From: Oscillospiraceae bacterium
Lineage (GTDB): Bacteria > Bacillota_A > Clostridia > Oscillospirales > Oscillospiraceae
Length of the DNA stretch: 31,664 nucleotides
Direction of reading: 5' to 3'
Assembly (NCBI GenBank): GCA_017539885.1
Contig: JAFYCC010000046.1
Coordinates: 1 to 31,664 of the forward strand
Numbering within the stretch: position 1 is the stretch's first letter; every line of letters begins with the position of its first letter. The position numbers and the translations under genes were made by a program. The notes under the pieces were generated by a model, which saw only the letters and a program-made list of their open reading frames with translations, had not been told where the DNA came from and ran no database searches. Shown here piece after piece: positions 1 to 7,083 of this stretch.

Positions 1-825
1 CCCTTCATAACGCGTGTTGGACGGGATCAGCCCGCACTGGATGCAGCTTTCAAAAAACGCCGCGAACAGGAGGCACTCAAGGACAGTGAGGTCGCCCAGC
101 GCATCGGTGACGAAGGGCACGCGCGCCACATATAGCGCAATGTAGAGAACGGTGGCGCTGAGCGGGATGAGAGGGAGCCACAGGAATTCTCCCGTTCTTG
201 GGATGCGGCACTTTTTGAGCATCGTCACGAATGCAAAAAGCGTACAGGCGATCCCCCAGGCGGCGAGGATATAAAACAGGGCGCCGTAGCGATAGTCCAG
301 ATCCGTCCGCATTTCGGCATTCTGCGGGAATATGAACACCCACTCGTGCAGGTCGTTCGTCAGCACGAGCAGGATCAGGATCAGAGCGGGGAAATAGAGC
401 AGTGCGGTCCGCTTAGGCAGCCGGTATGTTTCGCGCTTTCCGAGAGAGAGCGATATGAAGCAGCTGATAAGAGGAACGAGAAGGATAGGAATATAATAAG
501 CATACCACAGAAGGCGCTTCACGTCGCCGTTGTAGACAAAATGCCACCGCAATTCCCGAATGGTGAGCCACAGGATCATGAGGACCGCGACCAACACGAG
601 ATAGGTACGCACCTGTACCTGAATGACCCGCTTGCGTACGGAAGCCCCCCATATGGTAAACAGGCCGAGATACAGGAGAATCCGGACAAGATTGGCAAGC
701 TGCTCGACGAACGTGATGTCAGCAGTAAGGACGATCCTGCGGCAGAGAAAGGCAATGACGATTACCGCTGCCGTGATACATATGTTTTGTGGCAGGGACT
801 TGCTGCGCGCGGTCGGTTGTGACAA
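1..825 (-). CDS. 7TM sensor protein, N-terminal part (cut by the window edge)
   Basis: The reading frame stays open for 275 residues and leaves the window at base 1, so only the N-terminal part is visible. It is a membrane protein with about seven hydrophobic segments (roughly residues 15-33, 45-62, 75-92, 106-128, 140-157, 180-203 and 214-234). After the fifth segment comes LTNDLHEWVF (155-164), which resembles the LTNDLHxxVF motif of the 7TM input domain found in front of histidine kinases and related signalling outputs in Clostridia. Near the cut is ESCIQCGLIPSNTRYEG, which also fits that family. The missing C-terminus would carry the output domain, so kinase versus other output cannot be decided. 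I chose the TTG start at 825 because GAAGGGGG lies 8 bases upstream and no in-frame ATG precedes the first membrane segment. Family assignment is inference from motif memory. Confidence 0.7.
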   Translation of the reverse strand, partial: MSQPTARSKSLPQNICITAAVIVIAFLCRRIVLTADITFVEQLANLVRILLYLGLFTIWGASVRKRVIQVQVRTYLVLVAVLMILWLTIRELRWHFVYNGDVKRLLWYAYYIPILLVPLISCFISLSLGKRETYRLPKRTALLYFPALILILLVLTNDLHEWVFIFPQNAEMRTDLDYRYGALFYILAAWGIACTLFAFVTMLKKCRIPRTGEFLWLPLIPLSATVLYIALYVARVPFVTDALGDLTVLECLLFAAFFESCIQCGLIPSNTRYEG

Positions 826-918
826 GCAACTTGCCCCCTTCAAGTAGAAATACTGCTAGAAGTTATAAGATTTATCTCGGTACAGAAATAGCAGCAGTTA
901 AGGCGGCTACTCGATTTG

Positions 919-947
919 ATAATACCACAGGCAAGCGTGCCAGACAA
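919..947 (-). promoter_or_regulatory. Promoter of the 7TM sensor gene
   Basis: On the minus strand TTGTCT is followed after 17 bases by TATTAT. It sits about 95 bases upstream of the TTG start of the 7TM gene, leaving an 80-base leader. Confidence 0.5.
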
Positions 948-959
948 CAGAGAACCAAG

Positions 960-990
960 AATTGGAAACCGTTGCGATAGCGTTCCAATT
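960..990. promoter_or_regulatory. Inverted repeat upstream of the 7TM gene promoter
   Basis: AATTGGAA (960-967) and TTCCAATT (983-990) are perfect 8-base arms separated by 15 bases. They lie just upstream of the -35 box of the 7TM gene. The position suits an activator or repressor site; function is inference. Confidence 0.3.
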
Positions 991-1031
991 TACGAAAAAA
1001 CCGGAATTTTGAATTTAACAGCTTAAGGAAA

Positions 1032-1060
1032 GATCCCTGTAACCATTGAGGTTACAGGGA
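1032..1060 (-). terminator. Terminator after the tRNA-Pro/tRNA-Gly unit
   Basis: Arms ATCCCTGTAAC and GTTACAGGGAT form an 11-bp perfect stem with a 7-base loop. On the minus strand the stem is followed by CTTTCCTT. It lies just downstream of the tRNA-Gly 3' end. Confidence 0.8.
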
Positions 1061-1068
1061 TTATTAAC

Positions 1069-1142
1069 TGGAGCAGGGTACGGGAGTCGAACCCGCCTAG
1101 CCAGCTTGGGAAGCTGGAGTAATACCGATATACCAACCCTGC
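1069..1142 (-). tRNA. tRNA-Gly(CCC)
   Basis: The minus strand folds as a cloverleaf: acceptor GCAGGGT/ACCCTGC, anticodon stem CCAGC/GCTGG around loop TTCCCAA (anticodon CCC), T-loop TTCGACT, discriminator T as usual for glycine, and an encoded CCA at 1069-1071. It is the second gene of a two-tRNA transcript starting at the promoter near 1285-1313. Confidence 0.95.
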
Positions 1143-1161
1143 GACTATTCAAATTTGAGTC

Positions 1162-1185
1162 GAGGGGCCCGATTTCGAGCCCCTC
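1162..1185. other. Hairpin between tRNA-Pro and tRNA-Gly
   Basis: GAGGGGC and GCCCCTC form a 7-bp stem in the spacer of the tRNA pair. A T-run follows only on the plus strand, where there is no gene to terminate. In the tRNA transcript it more likely serves processing or attenuation. Confidence 0.35.
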
Positions 1186-1191
1186 TTTTGT

Positions 1192-1268
1192 TGGTCGGAG
1201 TGGCGGGACTTGAACCCGCGGCCTCATGGTCCCGAACCATGCGCGATACCAAACTTCGCCACACACCG
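1192..1268 (-). tRNA. tRNA-Pro(CGG)
   Basis: The anticodon stem CATGG/CCATG encloses loop TTCGGGA, giving anticodon CGG. The D-arm GCGA/TCGC and T-arm GCGGG/CCCGC around TTCAAGT are intact and CCA is encoded. The acceptor stem CGGTGTG/CACTCCG carries one mismatch, U4 opposite U69. It is the first gene after the consensus promoter. Confidence 0.95.
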
Positions 1269-1284
1269 CCGTCAACGCTTGACC

Positions 1285-1313
1285 ATTATAAATACTAATC
1301 ACCGGAATGTCAA
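1285..1313 (-). promoter_or_regulatory. Consensus promoter for tRNA-Pro/tRNA-Gly
   Basis: On the minus strand TTGACA, a 17-base spacer and TATAAT are all exactly consensus. The expected transcription start is about 10 bases before the tRNA-Pro 5' end, as usual for stable RNA genes. Confidence 0.92.
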
Positions 1314-1432
1314 GAGTGGATTTCCACTCAGAAGAGATGACGGATTTCCAGTAAATACCAAACCGCCAGCACAGATCAATCTGGCTTAGAGTCTGGCACG
1401 ACAAGCAAAAGAATCCATGCGCCGATAGGGAC

Positions 1433-1461
1433 TTGTAAAAGTTCAAGCAACGGTATAAAAT
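1433..1461 (+). promoter_or_regulatory. Candidate promoter of the radical-SAM operon
   Basis: TTGTAA, a 17-base spacer and TAAAAT lie just ahead of the ATG at 1490. The -35 matches consensus at four of six bases and the -10 at five. Confidence 0.4.
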
Positions 1462-1489
1462 GAAGAAACTCTTTTAACCGGAGCAGCCT

Positions 1490-3325
1490 ATGGATCCGAG
1501 ACTCGAACGCATCCTCCCGCGCGTGCAGAAGCCAGCACGCTACACGGGTGGAGAGTATAATGAGATAAAGAAGGACAAGGCCGATGTATCTCTGCGCATG
1601 GCCTTTTGTTTTCCCGACACATATGAGATCGGCATGTCCAATCTGGGCATGCGCATCCTCTACGGCCGCATAAATGAGATGCCGGGCGTCTGGTGCGAGC
1701 GAGTGTTCGCGCCTTGGGGAGACATGGAGGACGAGATGCGCGCAGCAGGTCTTCCTTTATGGGCGCTCGAGAGCGGCGACCCCGTGTCGGATTTCGATGT
1801 GGTTGCTTTCTCACTGGGCTATGAAATGGCCTATTCCAATGTGCTGAACATGCTCGATCTGGCGGGCATCCCGCTTCGCAGCGCGGACAGAAAGGACCTT
1901 CGGCCGCTCGTATTCGCAGGCGGCACGAGCTGCTGCAACCCTGAGCCGCTGGCCGATTTCCTCGACCTGATGGTGATCGGCGAGGGTGAACAGACGGACG
2001 TGGAACTCCTGGAACTGTATCAGAAAGCGCTTGACGGTGACTGGAGCAAGGACGCTTTTCTGCGGGAGGCGGCGAAGCTTGGCGGCGTTTACGTACCCTC
2101 ACTCTATGAGCCGGTCTGGAATACAGACGGCACGCTCGCTGAGATGCGCGCACTGCCCGGCGCCCCGGATATGGTCACCAAGCGTATCGTCGAAAACCTC
2201 GACGAGAGTTATTTCCCGGAGGCTCCGATCGTGCCGAGTACGGAAATCGTGCACGACCGCGTTACGCTCGAACTCTTCCGCGGCTGTATCCGCGGCTGCC
2301 GCTTCTGCCAGGCGGGCTATGTCTACCGCCCCGTGCGCGCCAAACGCGTGGATACGGTCGTGCGGCAGGGAGTCGAACAGCTCAAAAGCACAGGCTACCA
2401 GGAGGTCACTCTCTCAAGCCTGTCGACAAGCGATTACCGGGGTCTGCCCGCGCTCTGCGACGGTCTGCTGGACTACTGCGAACCTCACAGCATCAGCCTT
2501 TCTCTGCCGAGCCTGCGCGCGGACAACTTTTCCATGGACATCATGCAGCGCATCCAGAAGGTACGCCGCAGCGGCCTGACTTTCGCACCGGAAGCGGGCT
2601 CACAGCGTCTGCGGGACGCGATCAACAAGAACGTGCGCGAGGAGGAACTGCTTGAGAGCTGCCGCGTGGCGTTTGAGGGCGGCTGGAACGGCGTAAAGCT
2701 GTATTTTATGCTCGGCCTGCCTACGGAAACGGACGAGGACGTCGTCGCTATCGCGGATCTGGCCGGGAAGGTGCTGCGCTGCTGGAAGCAGCATGCGGCG
2801 AACAAAAGCCGCGGCGTACGCATCACTGTCTCCACATCCTGCTTCGTGCCCAAGCCGCACACGCCCTTCCAGTGGGTGCCGCAGGTCAGCATGGAGGAGT
2901 ATTCCCGCCGCGTGAAACTGCTTCGCGAAACGATGACTTCGCGCGCGATCACCTATAACTGGCATGACCCTGATACGAGTTATCTCGAGGCCGTTCTGTC
3001 CCGCGGCGACCGCCGTATCGGCGGCGTGATCGAGGCCGCATGGCGTATGGGCGCGAAGCTTGATTCCTGGAGCGAGTATTTCTCGCTGGAGAGATGGCTC
3101 AAAGCTTTCGAGGCATGCGGCGTCGACCCTGACTTCTATACCGCGCGTGAGCGCGGCAGGGACGAGATCCTGCCGTGGAGCCGTGTGAGCATGGGCGTAC
3201 GGCCGGATTTCCTCTGGCATGAGTACGAGCAGGCGATTCGTGCCGAGATCAGCCCCGACTGCCGCGTGCAGTGTACCGCCTGCGGCGCGGCGAAGCTCCT
3301 GAAGGGGGGCAAGTGCGATGGATAA
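1490..3325 (+). CDS. TIGR03960-type B12-binding-like radical SAM protein
   Basis: This 611-residue protein matches the TIGR03960 family: an N-terminal cobalamin-binding-like domain (about 1-230) followed by a radical SAM core. The 4Fe-4S motif is visible as CIRGCRFC (C266, C270, C273), set in ELFRGCIRGCRFCQAGY. Further core signatures are EVTLSSLSTSDYRGL and FAPEAGSQRLRDAINK. The C-terminus has CTACG and a final Cys. Family members very often occur with a DUF2344 partner encoded next to them, as here; the substrate is not established, and a role in RNA or protein modification is only inferred from common neighbours. The ATG has GGAG 7 bases upstream. The stop overlaps the next start by 8 bases, implying coupled translation. 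Confidence 0.93.
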   Translation: MDPRLERILPRVQKPARYTGGEYNEIKKDKADVSLRMAFCFPDTYEIGMSNLGMRILYGRINEMPGVWCERVFAPWGDMEDEMRAAGLPLWALESGDPVSDFDVVAFSLGYEMAYSNVLNMLDLAGIPLRSADRKDLRPLVFAGGTSCCNPEPLADFLDLMVIGEGEQTDVELLELYQKALDGDWSKDAFLREAAKLGGVYVPSLYEPVWNTDGTLAEMRALPGAPDMVTKRIVENLDESYFPEAPIVPSTEIVHDRVTLELFRGCIRGCRFCQAGYVYRPVRAKRVDTVVRQGVEQLKSTGYQEVTLSSLSTSDYRGLPALCDGLLDYCEPHSISLSLPSLRADNFSMDIMQRIQKVRRSGLTFAPEAGSQRLRDAINKNVREEELLESCRVAFEGGWNGVKLYFMLGLPTETDEDVVAIADLAGKVLRCWKQHAANKSRGVRITVSTSCFVPKPHTPFQWVPQVSMEEYSRRVKLLRETMTSRAITYNWHDPDTSYLEAVLSRGDRRIGGVIEAAWRMGAKLDSWSEYFSLERWLKAFEACGVDPDFYTARERGRDEILPWSRVSMGVRPDFLWHEYEQAIRAEISPDCRVQCTACGAAKLLKGGKCDG

Positions 3326-3977
3326 GCTGCGGCTTCTGTTCGAGAAGACGGGCCGGGCGGCCTATATCTCGCATCTTGATCTCATGCGCACGATGCAGCG
3401 CGCCTTCCTGCGCGCCGGACTTCCTCTGAAGTATTCCGAGGGATTCAATCCTCACGCGCAGATCTCCATGCTGCTTCCGCTTTCGCTGGGGCATGAGAGC
3501 CTGTGTGAACTGATGGATTTCCGTGTCGGCTCAGACTGCGAACTGGGCGCGATGGCGGCGCAGCTCACCGAGGTGCTGCCGGAGGGCATCCGCGTTCAGC
3601 GAGTTTATGAACCAGAGCGCAAGGGCAAGGAACTCAAGTGGCTGCGCGTCAGCGGCAGACTGGAATACGACGCAGGACAGAGCGGCGATACGGCAGCGGC
3701 GCTGGAGGCTTTCTTCGCACGTGAATCGATCGTCATTCACCGCCGCACAAAGCGCGGCGAGGGAGACAGCGACATCCGCCCTGCCATTCGGACGATTTCG
3801 GCGGTATCCGAGCAGGATCGGATCACACTCGAAGCTGTCGTCTCCGCACAGGAACCGACGCTCAACCCCGATCTGCTCGTGTCGGCGCTGCGGCAGCTCG
3901 AACCGCAGCTTGCCCCGGACTATGCGCATTTCACCCGCGTCGCGGTCTATGACGCACAGATGCGGCCGTTTGAATAA
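3318..3977 (+). CDS. TIGR03936 / DUF2344 radical-SAM-associated protein
   Basis: A 219-residue soluble protein beginning LRLLFEKTGRAAYISHLDLM, the typical opening of the DUF2344 family, followed by RTMQRAFLRAGLPLKYSEGF and NPHAQISMLLPLSLG. In many Bacillota this domain is encoded directly after, or fused to, the TIGR03960 radical SAM enzyme, and the 8-base overlap with the upstream gene fits an obligate partner. Its biochemical role is unknown to me. In many clostridial genomes the pair is followed by an RNase E/G-type gene and rplU; here the next gene is an HD-SnoaL fusion instead. Confidence 0.9.
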   Translation: MDKLRLLFEKTGRAAYISHLDLMRTMQRAFLRAGLPLKYSEGFNPHAQISMLLPLSLGHESLCELMDFRVGSDCELGAMAAQLTEVLPEGIRVQRVYEPERKGKELKWLRVSGRLEYDAGQSGDTAAALEAFFARESIVIHRRTKRGEGDSDIRPAIRTISAVSEQDRITLEAVVSAQEPTLNPDLLVSALRQLEPQLAPDYAHFTRVAVYDAQMRPFE

Positions 3978-3984
3978 GGATGTT

Positions 3985-4785
3985 ATGATCTACACGGAAA
4001 TGACCAAGAAGGCCATAAGGCTCTGTTTCGAGGCACACCGCGATCAGCTCGACCGGGGAGGCCTGCCCTACGTGTTCCACCCTTTTCACGTGGCGGAGCA
4101 GATGCCCGATGAACTGACGACCTGCGCGGCGCTGCTGCACGACGTCGTGGAGGACACGCCGTACTCGCTCGAAGATCTGCGGGGAATGGGTTTTGACGAG
4201 CGTGTGCTGCACGCGCTGGAGCTTTTGACGCACGACGAGCGCGTGCCATACATCGAATACGTTAAGAGAGCAGCGACTGATCCGATCGCAAGGCAAGTGA
4301 AACTTGCCGATCTGCGGCACAACCGCGATCTCAGCCGCCTGGAAACGGTGGATGAAAAGGCCCTGCGCCGTGCGGAAAAATACGATGAGGCGATCCGCCT
4401 GCTGGAGAGGATGAGGGAAATGGACAACAAGGCCATCGTGCGGGCATTCATTGAAGAAGTGTTCAACGCCTGGGACGTGAGCAATCTTGACAAGTTCATG
4501 CGCGAGGACTACAGACAGCACAACCCCGGAGTCGAGGACGGGCGTGCGGGCTTCGTGAAGTTCTGCGAGTTCTTTTTCAGCAAGCATCCGCACATGGAGA
4601 TCGTGCATCTCATCGGAGACGGCGATCTGGTGGCGGTGTTCTTCAAGTGCACCGTGGACGATGGCGTGAACAAAGTCGTCGACATCTACCGTCTGCAGGA
4701 CGGCAAGATCGCCGAGCATTGGGACGTCGTGGAGCACGGTATTGACCCTGACGCGAAAGGCGCAAGCGGAAACGGACTGTTCTGA
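3985..4785 (+). CDS. HD hydrolase fused to a SnoaL-like domain
   Basis: The protein has 266 residues and two domains. Residues 1-145 look like a RelA/SpoT-type HD phosphohydrolase: H32, the H52-D53 pair in LLHDVVEDT and D109 in KLADLRHNRDLSRL are the expected metal ligands. No synthetase domain is present, so the best guess is hydrolysis of ppGpp or a related nucleotide (a small alarmone hydrolase). Residues 146-255 resemble SnoaL/NTF2-like cone folds (IEEVFNAWDVSNLDKFM, GDLVAVFFKCTVDD, KIAEHWDVVEH), which bind small ligands. The ATG at 3985 follows the previous stop by 7 bases with AAGGA 4 bases ahead. An internal ATG (residue 146) lies 9 bases after GGAGAGG, so the SnoaL part might also be made alone. 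Confidence 0.82.
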   Translation: MIYTEMTKKAIRLCFEAHRDQLDRGGLPYVFHPFHVAEQMPDELTTCAALLHDVVEDTPYSLEDLRGMGFDERVLHALELLTHDERVPYIEYVKRAATDPIARQVKLADLRHNRDLSRLETVDEKALRRAEKYDEAIRLLERMREMDNKAIVRAFIEEVFNAWDVSNLDKFMREDYRQHNPGVEDGRAGFVKFCEFFFSKHPHMEIVHLIGDGDLVAVFFKCTVDDGVNKVVDIYRLQDGKIAEHWDVVEHGIDPDAKGASGNGLF

Positions 4786-4828
4786 GCAGAGCGCGGAGGT
4801 TCCCGGGTCAAACCGAAAACGAGAATAC

Positions 4829-4911
4829 GCGGGTATGATGGAATTGGCAGACATGCAGGATTTAGGTTCCTGTGCGAAAGCGTGTGGGTTCGAGTCCCAC
4901 TACCCGCACCA
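4829..4911 (+). tRNA. tRNA-Leu(TAG)
   Basis: Acceptor GCGGGTA/TACCCGC, anticodon stem CAGGA/TCCTG around TTTAGGT (anticodon TAG), a short extra arm TGCGAAAGCG as in class II tRNAs, T-arm TGGG TTCGAGT CCCA and encoded CCA are all visible. It starts 43 bases after the HD-SnoaL gene. I see no strong promoter of its own in that gap, so read-through from the operon is possible. Confidence 0.96.
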
Positions 4912-4936
4912 AAAGCAGCCGGAAGGCTGCTTTTTT
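4912..4936 (+). terminator. Terminator after tRNA-Leu
   Basis: AAAGCAGCC and GGCTGCTTT pair across a GGAA loop and six T follow. It starts inside or just after the CCA end of the tRNA. Confidence 0.9.
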
Positions 4937-5112
4937 GGCGGAGATGACAGAAGCTTCCACGGCAGCGCGAAGAGTCCGCCGGCGTCCTGTCAGGGGCAGA
5001 CCGAACAGAAGCCGGTCGATTCAGGTGGCGAAAAGCACGAAACTGTGCTATATTTGGATGCGGATCCCCTCACCCGGACGGGGAAGACCATCGGGAGAAA
5101 TCGAGGAACGAA

Positions 5113-6384
5113 ATGCAGAGAGACTGGTATCGGCTGGATACGGCCGCACTCATATTTCCAGCGATTGCGAGGAACGACTGGAGCAACGCGTTCCGCCTGT
5201 CGGCAACGCTGACGGAGGAGATCGATCCGGCGCTTCTGCAGCAGGCTGCGGATGAAATGGAAAACAGATTCCCATCTTTTTTCGTAACGCTGCACAAGGG
5301 TCTGTTCTGGTACTATCTGGAAAAAAGCCGCCGGCATGTGACGGTACGGCCGGATTACGCCTATCCGCTTACGTTCATGCGCCGCCGCGAGCTTCGAAGG
5401 AACTGTCTGCGCATACTGTTCTATAAGAACCGGATCGCGGTGGAGTTTTTTCATGCAGTCTCAGACGGGCGCGGCGGAAGCGTTTTCCTGTGCAATCTCG
5501 TAGCCCGGTATCTTGAACTGAAATACGGCATCGACGTTCCGAAGTCGGGGATGATCCGCACGCTGACGGAGCAGCCTGCGGCGGAGGAACTGGAAGACAG
5601 CTTCCTGAAATACGCCGCCGATACGGCAGCCGGGAGACAGGAGCCGACTTCCTACCGCCTGCACGGCAGCCGGGAGACAGACGGGAAGAGGCATCTGATC
5701 ACCGGCGTCGTGGAAACGGACCGGCTTCTGGAGCTTGCGCATCGGTATAACGTGTCCGTCACGGCGCTTCTCGCCGCGGTTATGGCGCAGAGCGTCATGG
5801 ACATCCAGGACGCGGAGCGCGCAAAAAGACGGCAGAGACCCGTTATGATCACGATCCCTGTAGATCTGCGTCGGTTGTACGGCAGCCGGACACTGCGCAA
5901 TTTTTCGCTGGTGCTCAACGTCGGTGCGGATCCGCGGTTCGGCGCCTACACGACGGAGGAGCTGTGCCGTACGATCTATCACCGACTCTGCGCGGACGCG
6001 ACAAAGCAGAACATGGCGGGAAAGATCGCGGCGAACGTGCTGCCGCAGAAGGTGCTGCTCCTTCGCCTCGCTCCGGTCTTCTTGAAAAATCTCGTGATGG
6101 ACGCGGTCTACCGATACGGCGGCGAGGGCGGCGGCAGTCTGAATATTTCCAATCTGAGCAGTGTCGAGCTGCCGGAAGCCATGCAGGGCTACGTGGAGAG
6201 ACTGGAATTCATCATAGGGCCGCAGCGGAGCTACCCGAACAACTGCTCCGTGCTCAGCTACGGAGGCAGGACTTTCATCAATATGATCCGGAACATACGG
6301 GAATCTGAGCTGGAACGACGGTTCTTTTCCCGGCTGGTCGAACTGGGACTTCCGGTGACGATTGAGAGCAACGACAGGAGATAG
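5113..6384 (+). CDS. Condensation / alcohol-acetyltransferase-like acyltransferase
   Basis: A 423-residue CoA-dependent-acyltransferase-fold protein. The active-site motif appears as FHAVSDG (H114, D118, G119): the second His of the usual HHxxxDG is kept while the first is Phe. An early segment (RLSATLTEEIDPALLQQAAD) and a C-terminal half with ITIPVDLRRLYGSRTLRNFS and SLNISNLSSVELPEAM fit the condensation/acetyltransferase two-lobed fold. No carrier protein or adenylation domain is nearby, so nonribosomal peptide synthesis is unlikely; transfer of an acyl group to a small alcohol, lipid or sugar is more probable. It opens a tight operon, with 3 bases before the DUF6320 gene. The ATG follows GAGGA by 5 bases. 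An 18-base direct repeat lies inside the gene. Substrate is unknown. Confidence 0.8.
   Translation: MQRDWYRLDTAALIFPAIARNDWSNAFRLSATLTEEIDPALLQQAADEMENRFPSFFVTLHKGLFWYYLEKSRRHVTVRPDYAYPLTFMRRRELRRNCLRILFYKNRIAVEFFHAVSDGRGGSVFLCNLVARYLELKYGIDVPKSGMIRTLTEQPAAEELEDSFLKYAADTAAGRQEPTSYRLHGSRETDGKRHLITGVVETDRLLELAHRYNVSVTALLAAVMAQSVMDIQDAERAKRRQRPVMITIPVDLRRLYGSRTLRNFSLVLNVGADPRFGAYTTEELCRTIYHRLCADATKQNMAGKIAANVLPQKVLLLRLAPVFLKNLVMDAVYRYGGEGGGSLNISNLSSVELPEAMQGYVERLEFIIGPQRSYPNNCSVLSYGGRTFINMIRNIRESELERRFFSRLVELGLPVTIESNDRR
5623..5680 (+). repeat. 18-bp direct repeat inside the acyltransferase gene
   Basis: The 18-mer ACGGCAGCCGGGAGACAG occurs at 5623-5640 and again at 5663-5680, 40 bases apart. 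Because 40 is not a multiple of three, the copies are read in different frames and encode different peptides. Confidence 0.85.
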
Positions 6385-6387
6385 AAA

Positions 6388-7074
6388 ATGTATTGTGTCA
6401 AATGCGGAGTCAGACTGCAGGAGGGCGCGGAGCGATGCCCGCTGTGCGATACGCCGGTATGGAACCCGGAGGCGCTCTCTGCGGAGAAAAGCTATCCGGA
6501 CACACTGCCGGAACACTATAGGGAATCGAGTCTGCCGCTCGCCATCACTATGACGGTGGTCTGCGCGGTCGCGGCAGCGGTCATACTGACGATCTGCTAT
6601 CGGCTTTACGGCGAACTGCGCTGGGGCGGATATGCGGCCTGGGGCGTCCTGCTCTTTTATATCACAGCGATTCTTCCCTGCTGGTTCCGAAAGCCCCGGG
6701 CCGAGGTTTTCGTACCCGCAGGGTTTACGGCCGCGGGTCTGTACACGCTGTATGTCTGCGAGAAAACGGGTGGCAACTGGTTTCTGCGTTTCGCGCTTCC
6801 CGTTTTGGCACTGTGCTGCGTGCTGACGACGGGAATGGTCTGCCTGCTGAAATACGTCCGGCGCGGGAGACTGTTCATTTTCGGAGGCTTTTTCCTTGCG
6901 CTGGGCGGCGTTACCGTGCTGGCCGAGTTCTTTGAGCGCCTCGCTTTCGGAACTAAGATGTTCCACTGGAGCCTGTATACGCTTGTCGGTTTTGGCGCGG
7001 TAGGGGTATTTCTGCTGCTGGCAGGGATGGTCCGGCCGCTCCGGCGCGCGCTTGAAAGACGCTGCTTTTTCTGA
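6388..7074 (+). CDS. DUF6320-type zinc-ribbon membrane protein
   Basis: A 228-residue protein starting with a zinc ribbon (C3, C6, C17, C20 in YCVKCG...CPLCDTP) followed by about six membrane helices between residues 50 and 220. This layout matches the DUF6320 proteins that, as I recall, sit beside alcohol-acetyltransferase-like and alpha/beta-hydrolase genes in Clostridia, exactly the order seen here. Function is unknown; it may anchor or present the acyltransferase substrate at the membrane (inference). AGGAG is 7 bases before the ATG, and the gap to the upstream stop is 3 bases. Confidence 0.8.
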   Translation: MYCVKCGVRLQEGAERCPLCDTPVWNPEALSAEKSYPDTLPEHYRESSLPLAITMTVVCAVAAAVILTICYRLYGELRWGGYAAWGVLLFYITAILPCWFRKPRAEVFVPAGFTAAGLYTLYVCEKTGGNWFLRFALPVLALCCVLTTGMVCLLKYVRRGRLFIFGGFFLALGGVTVLAEFFERLAFGTKMFHWSLYTLVGFGAVGVFLLLAGMVRPLRRALERRCFF

Positions 7075-7083
7075 GGCAAAGAC

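Noticed and set aside
1015..1446. A 143-codon minus-strand frame
   Set aside because: It covers both tRNA genes, their promoter and the terminator, so it cannot be a protein gene.
4742..5212. A 156-codon plus-strand frame
   Set aside because: It crosses the tRNA-Leu and its terminator and overlaps real genes at both ends.
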